Part shown: positions 19,570-28,049 of the stretch, one piece after another | Position numbering within the stretch: the stretch's first letter is position 1 | Layout of the letters: each line of letters opens with the position of its first letter | Assembly: GCF_017352375.1 (NCBI RefSeq) | Contig: NZ_JAFEVR010000004.1 | Location: 558,001 to 622,000, forward strand | From: Mycolicibacterium sp. S2-37 | GTDB taxonomy: Bacteria; Actinomycetota; Actinomycetes; Mycobacteriales; Mycobacteriaceae | Direction of reading: 5' to 3' | Length of the DNA: 64,000 bases | Program-made: the position numbers and the translations under genes | The notes under the pieces: model-generated | Databases searched by the model: none | Told to the model about the DNA's origin: nothing | The model's input: only the letters and a program-made list of their open reading frames with translations

Positions 19570-20156
19570 CCGTCGGACGGCGGACGTCCGCCGTCGGGGT
19601 CGTCGAATCTGTCGAGCAGGCCTCGTTGGTCGTCTTCGGCCGCGCGGCGACGACGTTGTTCCTCTGCGGCCAATTGCACGGCGGTCCGGGTCCACACCAC
19701 CCGTGCCCAGTGGAACGTCAGGACGATGACGGCCAGCCATCCGGTGACCAGGCCTATCGCGGGGCCCGGATAGGGCTCGGGGGCGGTCTGGCGCGACCAC
19801 ACCGCGAGCATCCCCAAGACGCTGGCCACCGCGGAGCCGGCCAGCGCGATCCACGCCACGGCCCAGCGCCGGGTCAGCAGCGCCAGGATCGAGAACCCGA
19901 CCGAGAACACGAGCGCCAGGATCGCGAACACCCGTGAGGGCAGCGAAACACCTTCGCGTCCCGCGACGTCGGAGGACACCAGCACATCGAATCCCCTGGC
20001 GGCGCCGGTATGTGGCAGCACGAACGACAGCAACACCACGAAGACGAGGATTGCGACCACCAAAGCCCGTGTGCCGGGGTCGAATTCGCGTGCCACCCGG
20101 CGCTCGGCGGCTTCCAGTTCACCTCTGAAGTCGTCGAACTCGCCGGATCCACTCAT
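19566..20156 (-). CDS. Four-helix membrane protein (Rv2732c-like)
   Basis: 196 aa. The N-terminal 30 residues are acidic and cytosolic. Four hydrophobic segments follow ([57 protein letters not shown] and [20 protein letters not shown]), then a charged tail with [11 protein letters not shown]. The ATG overlaps the miaB stop as ATGA (20153-20156), so translation is coupled to miaB. Function is unknown; the order is conserved with Rv2733c-Rv2732c. Confidence 0.82.
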   Translation of the reverse strand: MSGSGEFDDFRGELEAAERRVAREFDPGTRALVVAILVFVVLLSFVLPHTGAARGFDVLVSSDVAGREGVSLPSRVFAILALVFSVGFSILALLTRRWAVAWIALAGSAVASVLGMLAVWSRQTAPEPYPGPAIGLVTGWLAVIVLTFHWARVVWTRTAVQLAAEEQRRRRAAEDDQRGLLDRFDDPDGGRPPSDG

Positions 20157-21709
20157 CGGGCGCACCCCGACACCGGAGCGGGCGGGGGCGCCCCGATACC
20201 CGGCATACCGAGGCCGGTGCCGGTGCGCGGACGCATCCCCGCGGCATGTGCGTCTCCGGCCCGGGTACGGCGGTGCGACAGCAGCGCGGCGTCGGCGATC
20301 AGATGGTGCGGGGCGGCGCCGGTGACCGTGGTGGTGACCACGTCGCCGGGGCGGATGTCGCGGTCACCGCCCGGGGCGAAGTGGACGAGGCGCCCGTCGC
20401 GCGCCCGCCCGGACATCCGGGCGGTCGCGGCATCCTTGCGGCCCTCCCCGGTGGCGACGAGCAGTTCCACGGTGCGGCCCACCTGGGCCAGGTTCTCGTC
20501 GAGCGAGATCTTCTCCTGTAACTCGATGAGGCGTTGATAACGTTCGCTGACAACGGCTTTCGGCAGCTGGCCGGGCATGTCCGCCGCCGGTGTGCCGGGC
20601 CGCTTCGAGTACTGGAAGGTGAAGGCGGAGGCGAAGCGGGAGGCCGCCACGACGTCGAGCGTGTCCTGGAAGTCCTGCTCGGTCTCGCCGGGGAAACCGA
20701 CGATCAGATCGGTGGTGATCGCGGCGTGCGGGAGCGCGGCGCGCACCCGGTCGATGATGCCCAGATACTTCTCGGCGCGGTAGGACCGGCGCATCGCCCG
20801 CAGGATGCGGTCGGACCCGGACTGCAACGGCATGTGCAGTGCCGGACAGACATTCGCCGTCTCGGCCATCGCCTCGATCACGTCGTCGGTGAATTCCGCC
20901 GGATGCGGCGAGGTGAACCGCACCCGCTCCAGCCCGTCGATGCGGCCGCAGGCTCGCAGCAGTTTGGCGAACGCGCCCCGGTCGCGCGGCAGTTCCTGCC
21001 ACAACGTCGGGTCCTCGCGCAAGCGCTCGTCCGCCGCGAACGACACCCCGTAGGCGTTGACGTTCTGGCCGAGCAGCGTCACCTCGAGAACACCCTGGTC
21101 CACCAGCGTCTGCACCTCGGCGAGGATGTCGCCGGGACGCCGGTCGACCTCTTTGCCGCGCAGCGCGGGCACGATGCAGAACGTGCAGGTGTTGTTGCAG
21201 CCCACCGACACCGACACCCAGCCGGCGTAGGCGGATTCGCGTGCGGCGGGCAGGGTGGACGGGAACTCCTGCAGAGATTCGGCGATCTCCACCTGGGCGA
21301 CACGGTTGTGTCGCGCGCGTTCCAGCAGCGTCGGCAGTGCGCCGATGTTGTGGGTGCCGAACACGACGTCGACCCACGGAGCGCGGGTCAGCACCGCGTC
21401 GCGATCTTTCTGGGCCAGGCAGCCGCCGACGGCGATCTGCAGGTTCGGATCGGACTGTTTGCGCGGGGCCAGGTGCGACAGGTTGCCGTAGAGCTTGTTG
21501 TCGGCGTTCTCCCGGACCGCGCAGGTGTTGAACACCACCACATCGGCCTCGGCTCCCTCTTCGGCGCGCTGGTAGCCGGCGGCTTCCAGCAGGCCCGCGA
21601 GCCGTTCGGAGTCGTGCACGTTCATCTGGCAGCCGTAGGTACGGACCTGGAAGGTGCGCTTGGTACGCGGCTGGGCTGCCACCACGTCCTGTGTCACCGT
21701 CGAAGTCAC
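20153..21709 (-). CDS. miaB: tRNA-2-methylthio-N6-dimethylallyladenosine synthase MiaB
   Basis: 518 aa from a GTG at 21709. The N-terminal methylthiotransferase domain holds the three auxiliary-cluster cysteines in [16 protein letters not shown] and VGGCLAQ. The radical-SAM motif is CNNTCTFC, and a TRAM domain follows (about 400-470). It inserts sulfur and methyl at C2 of i6A37, using the product of MiaA. The final 50 residues are Pro/Gly-rich and absent from enterobacterial MiaB. It is divergent from gluA with 74 nt between starts. Confidence 0.95.
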   Translation of the reverse strand: MTSTVTQDVVAAQPRTKRTFQVRTYGCQMNVHDSERLAGLLEAAGYQRAEEGAEADVVVFNTCAVRENADNKLYGNLSHLAPRKQSDPNLQIAVGGCLAQKDRDAVLTRAPWVDVVFGTHNIGALPTLLERARHNRVAQVEIAESLQEFPSTLPAARESAYAGWVSVSVGCNNTCTFCIVPALRGKEVDRRPGDILAEVQTLVDQGVLEVTLLGQNVNAYGVSFAADERLREDPTLWQELPRDRGAFAKLLRACGRIDGLERVRFTSPHPAEFTDDVIEAMAETANVCPALHMPLQSGSDRILRAMRRSYRAEKYLGIIDRVRAALPHAAITTDLIVGFPGETEQDFQDTLDVVAASRFASAFTFQYSKRPGTPAADMPGQLPKAVVSERYQRLIELQEKISLDENLAQVGRTVELLVATGEGRKDAATARMSGRARDGRLVHFAPGGDRDIRPGDVVTTTVTGAAPHHLIADAALLSHRRTRAGDAHAAGMRPRTGTGLGMPGIGAPPPAPVSGCAR

Positions 21710-21783
21710 GGACCCATGGTACGGGGATGCCGGATTGACGAGTTCCGGGCACATGTGACCGACCCTGGGTAAGGTCAGCTGCC

Positions 21784-22539
21784 ATGGTCGAACCGACGCA
21801 GATGGCGCCGATGATTTCGATGCAGGGGGTCAACAAGCATTTCGGCAGCCTGCACGTGCTCAAGGACATCGACCTCACGGTGCACCGCGGGCAGGTCGTG
21901 GTGGTGCTCGGGCCGTCGGGTTCGGGCAAGTCGACGTTGTGTCGCACCATCAACCGGCTCGAGACGATCGATGCGGGGACCATCGCCATCGACGGCGTGG
22001 AGTTGCCCGCGGAGGGCCGCAAACTCGCCCAGTTGCGCTCCGACGTCGGCATGGTGTTCCAGTCGTTCAACCTGTTCGCGCACAAGACGATCCTCGACAA
22101 CGTGACGCTGGCGCCGATGAAGGTGCGCGGGCTGTCCAAGGACGCGGCGCGCGACGCGGCGATGGCGCTGCTCGAACGCGTCGGGGTCGCCAACCAGGCC
22201 GACAAGTACCCGGCTCAGCTCTCCGGCGGGCAGCAGCAGCGTGTCGCGATCGCCCGGTCGCTGGCCATGAATCCGAAGGTCATGCTGTTCGACGAACCGA
22301 CCAGCGCCCTGGACCCCGAGATGATCAACGAGGTGCTGGCGGTGATGGCGTCCCTGGCCAAAGACGGGATGACGATGCTCGTCGTCACCCACGAGATGGG
22401 CTTCGCCCGCCGCGCATCCGACCGCGTGGTGTTCATGTCCGACGGCGCGATCGTCGAGGACGCCGAGCCCGCCGAGTTCTTCGACAACCCGCGCACCGAC
22501 CGCGCCAAGGACTTCCTCGGCAAGATCCTCCACCACTGA
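21784..22539 (+). CDS. gluA: Glutamate-type amino-acid ABC transporter ATPase
   Basis: 251 aa. Walker [10 protein letters not shown] (43-51), Q-loop [10 protein letters not shown], signature LSGGQQQR (146-153), Walker B VMLFDE (166-171) and switch His in VVTHEMGFA are intact, a standard polar-amino-acid transporter ATPase. Alternative in-frame ATGs at 21802 and 21811 are possible starts. It is the first gene of a four-gene importer operon with the gluABCD order of Corynebacterium; in H37Rv this operon is absent at the locus. It powers uptake through GluC and GluD. Confidence 0.93.
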   Translation: MVEPTQMAPMISMQGVNKHFGSLHVLKDIDLTVHRGQVVVVLGPSGSGKSTLCRTINRLETIDAGTIAIDGVELPAEGRKLAQLRSDVGMVFQSFNLFAHKTILDNVTLAPMKVRGLSKDAARDAAMALLERVGVANQADKYPAQLSGGQQQRVAIARSLAMNPKVMLFDEPTSALDPEMINEVLAVMASLAKDGMTMLVVTHEMGFARRASDRVVFMSDGAIVEDAEPAEFFDNPRTDRAKDFLGKILHH

Positions 22540-22560
22540 AAACCGGCGAAAAGGAAAGCT

Positions 22561-23394
22561 ATGCCCTTCTTCTCGATGCCCTCCCGTCCGAGACGAGTCG
22601 TCGGTGCCCTTGCACTGGCCGCCGCACTCCCCTTTGCCGCCGTCGCCTGCGGTGGCGGAGGCGGCGGTGACGAGAACACCATCGTCATCGGCACCAAGTT
22701 CGACCAGCCCGGCCTGGGCCTGAAGAACCCCGACGGCACGATGAGCGGGTTCGACGTCGACGTGGCGACCTATGTCGCCAAGGAGCTCGGCTACACCCCG
22801 GAGCAGATCGAGTGGAAGGAGTCGCCGTCCGGACAGCGCGAGACGCTGATCCAGAACGGCCAGGTCGACTACATCGTCGCCACCTATTCGATCACCGACG
22901 CTCGCAAGGAGAAGGTCGGTTTCGCCGGGCCCTATCTGATCACCGGTCAGAGCCTGCTGGTCCGCGAGGACAACACCGACATCACCGGCGCCGCGTCGTT
23001 GCAGAACAACAAGCGGCTGTGCTCGGTGTCGGGGTCGACGCCCGCGCAGAAGATCAAAGACGAGTACCCGGGGGTGCAGCTGCAGCAGTACGACACCTAT
23101 TCGGCATGCATCGAGGCGCTCAAGAACGGCGCGATCGACGCCGTCACCACCGATGAGGTGATCCTGGCCGGTTACGCCGCGCAGACACCGGGTGCGTTCA
23201 AGGTGGTCGGCGGCACCTTCTCCGAGGAGCGCTACGGCATCGGCCTCAAGAAGGAGGACACCGAGATGCGCAACAAGATCAACGATGCCATCGAGAAGAT
23301 GGAGTCCAGCGGCGCGTGGAAGGAAGCCTTCGACAAGAACCTGGGCCCGGCCGGCATCACCGCGCCGGCTCCGCCGCCCGTCGACCGCTACTGA
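22561..23394 (+). CDS. gluB: Glutamate-binding lipoprotein
   Basis: 277 aa. A lipoprotein signal ends in FAAVAC with the lipidated cysteine at residue 30, followed by a flexible GGGGGGDE linker. The rest is a family 3 solute-binding protein: IVIGTKFDQPGLGLKNPDGT, GFDVDVATYVAKELGY and DYIVATYSITDARKEKVGFA. It captures extracytoplasmic glutamate or a similar acidic amino acid and delivers it to GluCD. It is preceded by AAAGGAAAG about 6 nt from the ATG and lies 21 nt after gluA. Confidence 0.93.
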   Translation: MPFFSMPSRPRRVVGALALAAALPFAAVACGGGGGGDENTIVIGTKFDQPGLGLKNPDGTMSGFDVDVATYVAKELGYTPEQIEWKESPSGQRETLIQNGQVDYIVATYSITDARKEKVGFAGPYLITGQSLLVREDNTDITGAASLQNNKRLCSVSGSTPAQKIKDEYPGVQLQQYDTYSACIEALKNGAIDAVTTDEVILAGYAAQTPGAFKVVGGTFSEERYGIGLKKEDTEMRNKINDAIEKMESSGAWKEAFDKNLGPAGITAPAPPPVDRY

Positions 23395-23416
23395 CCGCTA
23401 GGACTGCGCCCCGGCC

Positions 23417-24097
23417 GTGGAGATTTTCACCGAGTACCGCCCGCAGATCTTCGAGGCGTTCTGGACCACCATCCAGCTGACGGTCTTCTCCGCGGTCGGG
23501 GCACTCGTCCTGGGCACCGTGTTGGCCGCGATGCGGCTGTCGCCGGTGCCGGTGCTCAACTGGGTGGGCACCAGCTACGTCAACGTCATACGCAACACCC
23601 CGCTCACGCTGATCATCCTGTTCTGCTCGTTCGGGCTGTCCCAGACCCTGGGTATCACGCTGGTCGACCCGCAGTCCACGACGTCCATCGAGGACAGCAA
23701 CTTCCGGCTCGCCGTGATCGGACTGACCGTGTACACCGCGTCATTCGTCTGCGAGACGGTGCGCTCGGGGGTGAACACGGTGCCACTGGGGCAGGCCGAG
23801 GCCGCCCGATCGCTGGGCCTGACGTTCAGCCAGAACCTGCGAATGATCCTGCTGCCGCAGGCTTTTCGTGCGGTTCTGATCCCACTCGGCTCAGTGCTGA
23901 TCGCGTTGACGAAGAACACCACCATCGCCTCGGCCATCGGCGTGGCGGAGGCCGCATTGCTGATGAAGGAGATGATCGAGAACACCGCCGCACTCATGGT
24001 GGTCGGATCGATCTTCGCGACCGGCTTCATCCTCCTCACGTTGCCGCTCGGCCTCGGTTTCGGCTGGCTGGGCAAGCGCTGGGCGGTGGCGCAGTGA
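23417..24097 (+). CDS. gluC: Amino-acid ABC transporter permease GluC
   Basis: 226 aa from a GTG at 23417. It is a His/Glu/Gln/Arg/opine-type permease with about five membrane helices. The EAA loop is visible as GQAEAARSLGLTFSQNLRMI followed by LLPQAFRAVLIPLGS, the docking site for GluA. It pairs with GluD to form the channel. Its last codons overlap the next start as GTGA. Confidence 0.92.
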   Translation: MEIFTEYRPQIFEAFWTTIQLTVFSAVGALVLGTVLAAMRLSPVPVLNWVGTSYVNVIRNTPLTLIILFCSFGLSQTLGITLVDPQSTTSIEDSNFRLAVIGLTVYTASFVCETVRSGVNTVPLGQAEAARSLGLTFSQNLRMILLPQAFRAVLIPLGSVLIALTKNTTIASAIGVAEAALLMKEMIENTAALMVVGSIFATGFILLTLPLGLGFGWLGKRWAVAQ

Positions 24098-24972
24098 GCG
24101 GCTCGGTTCTCTTCGACGCCCCCGGCCCCCGCGCCAGGGTCCGCAACCGGATCATCACCGCCGTCACGGTGGTGATCCTGCTGGCGGTGGCGTGGGTGGT
24201 CTACTCGCGGCTGGAGGCCAGGGGTCAGCTCGCCGCGGCGAAGTGGGAACCGTTCCTGACGTCGAATCTGTGGACGACCTACGTGCTGCCCGGTATCGAG
24301 GGCACGCTGACGGCCGCAGGCGTGTCGATCGTGCTGGCGCTGGCGCTGGGTTTCGTCCTCGGGGTCGGACGGATGTCGGTCATCGCGCCGATCAGCTGGG
24401 TGTGCGCGGTGATCGTCGAGTTCTTCCGCGCCGTCCCCGTGTTGATCATGATGATCTTCGCATACTTCCTCTACGCGTTCTATGACGTGTTCCCGTCCAA
24501 GCATCTGGCGCTGGCCGGTGTGATCACCGGGTTGACGCTCTACAACGGCGCCGTCATCGCCGAGATCGTCCGCGCCGGGGTGAACGCGCTGCCGCGGGGA
24601 CAGTCCGAGGCCGCATCGGCGCTCGGGCTGCGCTGGGGGCAGACCATGCGCTCGATCCTGCTCCCGCAGGCGGTCACGTCCATGCTGCCGGTGCTCATCT
24701 CCCAGCTGGTCGTCGTGCTCAAGGACACCGCGATCGGCTATCAGATCACCTTTGTCGAGATGGTCCGTCAAGGCACCGTCGTCGGGTCCTCGTACGGCAA
24801 CTACATTCCGGCACTCATCGTGATCGCTCTGCTGATGATCAGCGTGAACTTCGCGCTGTCAGCGCTGGCGACACGGCTGGAACGCCGGCTCAGACGATCG
24901 TCGCGCGGCCCCGCTCCCCTGCAGGCCGGCGCCGTGGAACAGGAAGGCGCTCCCGGCGCCAAGGCGATCTGA
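24094..24972 (+). CDS. gluD: Amino-acid ABC transporter permease GluD
   Basis: 292 aa from a GTG overlapping the gluC stop (GTGA at 24094-24097). It has an extra N-terminal membrane helix (IITAVTVVILLAVAWVVYSR) compared with GluC, then the permease core with the EAA loop GQSEAASALGLRWGQTMRSI and LLPQAVTSMLPVLIS. The last 40 residues are basic and cytosolic. It forms a heterodimeric channel with GluC and closes the operon. Confidence 0.92.
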   Translation: MSGSVLFDAPGPRARVRNRIITAVTVVILLAVAWVVYSRLEARGQLAAAKWEPFLTSNLWTTYVLPGIEGTLTAAGVSIVLALALGFVLGVGRMSVIAPISWVCAVIVEFFRAVPVLIMMIFAYFLYAFYDVFPSKHLALAGVITGLTLYNGAVIAEIVRAGVNALPRGQSEAASALGLRWGQTMRSILLPQAVTSMLPVLISQLVVVLKDTAIGYQITFVEMVRQGTVVGSSYGNYIPALIVIALLMISVNFALSALATRLERRLRRSSRGPAPLQAGAVEQEGAPGAKAI

Positions 24973-24974
24973 GA

Positions 24975-24992
24975 CCGCAGTACGGAGTGCGG
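24975..24992. terminator. Weak bidirectional hairpin between gluD and the TIGR03086 gene
   Basis: CCGCA (24975-24979), an 8-nt loop and TGCGG (24988-24992) form a 5-bp GC stem in the 23-nt space between convergent stops. No T-tract follows, so this is a tentative terminator. Confidence 0.3.
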
Positions 24993-24995
24993 GCC

Positions 24996-25610
24996 CTATC
25001 GCCGCCACCCCGGCGACCGGCCCAGGTGCCGTAGCAGCCGGTCGAGCTCGCTGTCGGCGTCCGTCGCGGGGAGCGCCGGCCCGAACGGCGAGTCCGCGGC
25101 GGCGCGGAAGTCGCCGTCGGGCACGGCGAACGCGATCGGCGCCGCGGCCCGCACCACCTCTGGGGCGGGGGTGAAGGGCAGATCCAGCGACTCGGCAACG
25201 TCCCACCCGTGGACGACATAGTCCACGAAGTGGAATCCGATCGCCTGCGCCCCCGGAACGATTGCCTCAGGACCGAATTCGGGCAGCGCGAACGGGACGT
25301 CGAGCACCCCGTCGGCCGAAAAGGCGGCGAGGACCTCGGCGGCGGCACCGGCATAGGCGCCGGAGGGATCCCGCACGACGGCGTCGCGCACTCGGGCGGG
25401 TTCCCACAGCGCGCGGTCGGCGCCGCGGCCGTGCGCGGCGGCGGCAAAGCCGAGGTGCTGCACGGTCATGTGGGCGAGCAGGTCGACGAGCTTCCAGCCT
25501 GCGCACGGTGTCGGACGGTCGAGGTCCGCGCCGGTGACCCTGGACACGAGCTCCACTGTGGTCTGTACCGCCAGGCGGTGTTCGGCCCGGATATCGTCAT
25601 TAGTAAGCAT
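24996..25610 (-). CDS. TIGR03086-type DinB/maleylpyruvate-isomerase-like protein
   Basis: 204 aa. The N-terminal four-helix DinB-like domain contains TPCAGWKLVDLLAHMTVQH (about residues 34-52) and FHFVDYVVHGWDVAESLDLP near 125-144, with the histidines that usually form the metal site. These mycothiol-related proteins include thiol-dependent transferases and isomerases; the substrate here is unknown. The ATG coincides with the expected start point of a promoter with -35 TTGCGA and -10 TATAGT, so the mRNA is probably leaderless. It is divergent from a MarR gene and probably its target. Confidence 0.83.
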   Translation of the reverse strand: MLTNDDIRAEHRLAVQTTVELVSRVTGADLDRPTPCAGWKLVDLLAHMTVQHLGFAAAAHGRGADRALWEPARVRDAVVRDPSGAYAGAAAEVLAAFSADGVLDVPFALPEFGPEAIVPGAQAIGFHFVDYVVHGWDVAESLDLPFTPAPEVVRAAAPIAFAVPDGDFRAAADSPFGPALPATDADSELDRLLRHLGRSPGWRR

Positions 25611-25620
25611 AAGCCTACTA
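25601..25620. promoter_or_regulatory. Palindromic candidate operator for the adjacent MarR regulator
   Basis: TAGTAAGCATAAGCCTACTA is symmetric at 16 of 20 positions. It covers the start codon and overlaps the -10 hexamer of the TIGR03086 gene. A MarR dimer bound here would block that promoter. Confidence 0.6.
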
Positions 25621-25646
25621 TATGCATCCGCTTACGGTCTTCGCAA
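25617..25646 (-). promoter_or_regulatory. SigA-type promoter of the TIGR03086 gene
   Basis: On the minus strand TTGCGA (25646-25641), an 18-nt spacer and TATAGT (25622-25617) put the start point at about 25610, the A of the ATG. This predicts a leaderless transcript. Confidence 0.6.
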
Positions 25647-25651
25647 TGTTC

Positions 25652-25657
25652 GATAAT
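25652..25657 (+). promoter_or_regulatory. -10 element of the MarR gene
   Basis: GATAAT lies 5 nt before the ATG at 25663, the spacing expected for a leaderless mRNA. No convincing -35 is seen, which is common in mycobacteria. Confidence 0.5.
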
Positions 25658-25662
25658 GGGGC

Positions 25663-26088
25663 ATGACATCGCGGCCCGCACGCCCTGATCTCGCCGCGAT
25701 GATGGCACCGCTGCTGCGCGAACTTGCCGCCGCTGAAGTCCCCGTACTCGAGGAGCACGGTCTTTCGATGTGGGGCTACAGCGTGCTGGTCGCGCTCGAT
25801 CAGTCACCGATGCCCACCCAGGCCGCGCTCGCGGAGGCGATCAACGCCGACAAGACCCGCATCATCTCGACTCTCGACGAGCTTCAGCAGCGCGGATTGA
25901 TCGAACGCCGGCCCGCCCCCGATGACCGCCGCGTGCGCATGCTGACGATCACCGATGCGGGCCGGACCGTGAAAGACGCTGCGCAAAGCGCGATTCAGCG
26001 CGGAGAGGACAGGTGGCTGTCGAAACTCTCGACCGCCGACCGCGCCGCTTTCCTGCGCGCCCTACAGCAGCTCACGAGCGGGCGCTGA
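25663..26088 (+). CDS. MarR family transcriptional regulator
   Basis: 141 aa, the usual MarR length. The winged helix spans about residues 30-105: MPTQAALAEAINADKTRIIS (recognition region), TLDELQQRGLIERRPAPDDRR (wing) and MLTITDAGRTV. It should bind DNA as a dimer and respond to a small ligand. The divergent TIGR03086 enzyme gene and the palindrome between them suggest local control of a detoxification or thiol-dependent activity. There is no Shine-Dalgarno, consistent with a leaderless start. Confidence 0.9.
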   Translation: MTSRPARPDLAAMMAPLLRELAAAEVPVLEEHGLSMWGYSVLVALDQSPMPTQAALAEAINADKTRIISTLDELQQRGLIERRPAPDDRRVRMLTITDAGRTVKDAAQSAIQRGEDRWLSKLSTADRAAFLRALQQLTSGR

Positions 26089-26092
26089 CGCC

Positions 26093-26650
26093 TCAGACCC
26101 GCCGCCGCTCCCGCTCGCCGGCCATCTCGACGGTGACCACGTCAGCGGCCATCGTCTGGCCGTAGCCGCGGCGCGCCAGCATCCCCACCAACCGGCGCAT
26201 CACCTTGGCCTGCTGGGCCGGATCGTCGTCGAGCTTCTCGCGGCGCAGCCGGGCGCGCACCAGCTGTTCGGCCCGGTGGCGCTCCGCGCCGGCGCCGATG
26301 TCGGCGAGCGCTTCGGTGATCACCTCGGCGTCGACGCCCTTGCGGCGCAGCTCGGCAGCCAAGGCGCGCTTGCCTTTTCCGGCGTGGGTGTGCCGTGAGC
26401 GCACCCACTGCTCGGCGAAGTCCTGGTCGTCGACCAGTCCGACGTCGGTGAGCCGGTCGAGCACCCGCTCGGTGACCTCGTCGGGATAGCCCCGCTGCGT
26501 GAGCTTTCCGGCCAGTTCCGACCGGGTGCGGGCCCGCGCGGTGAGCAGGCGCAGACAGTACGCCCGCGCCTGCTCCTCGCGACCGGGTTCAGAGAGCTGG
26601 TCCGACTCAGAGAGCTCAGAAGTCAACGGGTGCGGGCAGGACGTCTTCAT
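26093..26650 (-). CDS. recX: RecA regulatory protein RecX
   Basis: 185 aa. RecX repeat motifs are visible: [56 protein letters not shown] and [11 protein letters not shown]. RecX binds RecA filaments and limits recombinase activity. The ATG at 26650 lies inside the end of recA (35-bp overlap). I keep it because the M. tuberculosis homologue also begins inside recA with a similar MxxSCP N-terminus. It is co-transcribed with recA and so SOS-induced. Confidence 0.94.
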   Translation of the reverse strand: MKTSCPHPLTSELSESDQLSEPGREEQARAYCLRLLTARARTRSELAGKLTQRGYPDEVTERVLDRLTDVGLVDDQDFAEQWVRSRHTHAGKGKRALAAELRRKGVDAEVITEALADIGAGAERHRAEQLVRARLRREKLDDDPAQQAKVMRRLVGMLARRGYGQTMAADVVTVEMAGERERRRV

Positions 26651-27656
26651 CGGTCACCACGGCGCCAATGTTGAGCTTTTCCTTGATCTTCTTCTCGATC
26701 TCATTGGCCACATCGCCGTTCTGCAGCAGGAAGTTGCGGGCGTTCTCCTTGCCCTGGCCCAGCTGCTCTCCCTCGTAGGTGAACCAGGAGCCGGACTTGC
26801 GGATGAAGCCGTGCTCCACACCCATGTCGATGAGTGAGCCCTCCTTGCTGATGCCCTTGCCGTAGAGGATGTCGAACTCGGCCTGCTTGAAGGGCGGCGA
26901 CACCTTGTTCTTGACGATCTTGACGCGGGTGCGGTTACCCACCGCATCGGTGCCGTCTTTGAGCGTCTCGATGCGGCGGACGTCCATGCGGACCGAGGCG
27001 TAGAACTTCAACGCCTTACCGCCCGTGGTGGTCTCGGGACTGCCGAACATGACGCCGATCTTCTCGCGGAGCTGATTGATGAAGATTGCGGTGGTGCCCG
27101 AGTTGCTGAGCGCACCGGTGATCTTGCGCAGCGCCTGGCTCATCAGCCGGGCCTGCAGGCCGACGTGGCTGTCACCCATCTCGCCCTCGATCTCAGCGCG
27201 CGGCACCAGCGCCGCCACCGAGTCGATCACCAGGATGTCCAGCGCGCCCGAGCGGATCAGCATGTCGGCGATCTCGAGTGCCTGCTCACCGGTGTCGGGC
27301 TGGGACACCAGCAGCGAATCGGTGTCCACGCCGAGCTTCTGGGCGTAGTCCGGATCGAGCGCGTGCTCGGCGTCGATGAACGCCGCGATACCGCCGGCGG
27401 CCTGGGCGTTGGCCACCGCGTGCAGTGCCACGGTGGTCTTACCCGACGACTCCGGGCCGTAGATCTCGACCACGCGGCCACGGGGTAGTCCGCCGATTCC
27501 CAGCGCCACGTCGAGTGCGATCGACCCGGTCGGGATGACCGAGATCGGCGCGCGGACCTCGTCGCCGAGTCGCATCACCGACCCCTTGCCATGACTCTTC
27601 TCGATCTGCGCGAGAGCGAGTTCGAGAGCCTTTTCGCGATCAGGTGCCTGCGGCAT
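26616..27656 (-). CDS. recA: Recombinase RecA (intein-free)
   Basis: 346 aa, complete. Walker A GPESSGKT is at 67-74, Walker B is LDILVIDS, and the L2 loop region ([22 protein letters not shown]) is intact. It forms ATP-dependent filaments on single-stranded DNA, catalyses strand exchange and stimulates LexA cleavage. Unlike M. tuberculosis recA, no intein interrupts the gene. Upstream lie a PafBC-type promoter (27714-27736) and a perfect LexA box (27782-27797), so both damage pathways should act on it. Confidence 0.98.
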   Translation of the reverse strand: MPQAPDREKALELALAQIEKSHGKGSVMRLGDEVRAPISVIPTGSIALDVALGIGGLPRGRVVEIYGPESSGKTTVALHAVANAQAAGGIAAFIDAEHALDPDYAQKLGVDTDSLLVSQPDTGEQALEIADMLIRSGALDILVIDSVAALVPRAEIEGEMGDSHVGLQARLMSQALRKITGALSNSGTTAIFINQLREKIGVMFGSPETTTGGKALKFYASVRMDVRRIETLKDGTDAVGNRTRVKIVKNKVSPPFKQAEFDILYGKGISKEGSLIDMGVEHGFIRKSGSWFTYEGEQLGQGKENARNFLLQNGDVANEIEKKIKEKLNIGAVVTDEDVLPAPVDF

Positions 27657-27713
27657 GATTGTGCCTCTTTCGGTAGTCGTGTCCGGTTGATCGGTGTCGA
27701 TCAGTTGGCCGTG

Positions 27714-27736
27714 ACGCTAGGCGAGGCCACCGACAA
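27714..27736 (-). promoter_or_regulatory. PafBC (RecA-NDp) type promoter of recA
   Basis: TTGTCGGTG (27736-27728), exactly 8 nt and TAGCGT (27719-27714) on the minus strand match TTGTCRGTG-N8-TANNNT perfectly. The start point would be near 27707, giving a leader of about 50 nt. It is equivalent to the LexA-independent recA promoter described in M. tuberculosis. Confidence 0.9.
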
Positions 27737-27781
27737 GTCGGGCTGACCGGCATCTGAGCCGTCGAACATCCACCACAGTAG

Positions 27782-27797
27782 ACGAACACCTGTTCGA
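27782..27797. promoter_or_regulatory. LexA (SOS) box of recA
   Basis: ACGAACACCTGTTCGA; read on the minus strand the core is CGAAC-AGGT-GTTCG, a perfect match to the mycobacterial SOS consensus. It lies about 60 bp upstream of the PafBC-type -10, so it should control a second, upstream recA promoter. Confidence 0.92.
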
Positions 27798-27844
27798 CTC
27801 AAGTGGACACGCCGGGAACGACGGAATCGATCAGGCGACCCGGC

Positions 27845-28039
27845 TCACCACTGATCGCGCGGGACGTCGAAGTCGGCGCACAGCGCCCGCCACACGTCGC
27901 GCGGCTCGACACCGTCCTCGATGGCTTGCGCGCCCGTCCGGCCGCCGAGCGCGGTCAGCACGTGATCCACCAGGAGGGACGGCCCCCGGATCGGTCCGAA
28001 CTGACCCTCGACGAGCTCGCGGAATTCCGTCAACCGCAC
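27845..28039 (-). CDS. DUF3046 small protein (Rv2738c-like)
   Basis: 64 aa. It starts at a GTG (28039) giving RLTEFRELVEGQFG, as in homologues, and ends with EDGVEPRDVWRALCADFDVP, the conserved family block. It sits just upstream of recA in most mycobacteria. The function is unknown; genomic constancy next to recA suggests a link with recombination, but there is no direct evidence. The start is 10 nt after the stop of the upstream glycosyltransferase gene. Confidence 0.85.
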   Translation of the reverse strand: MRLTEFRELVEGQFGPIRGPSLLVDHVLTALGGRTGAQAIEDGVEPRDVWRALCADFDVPRDQW

Positions 28040-28049
28040 GCAGACCAAA

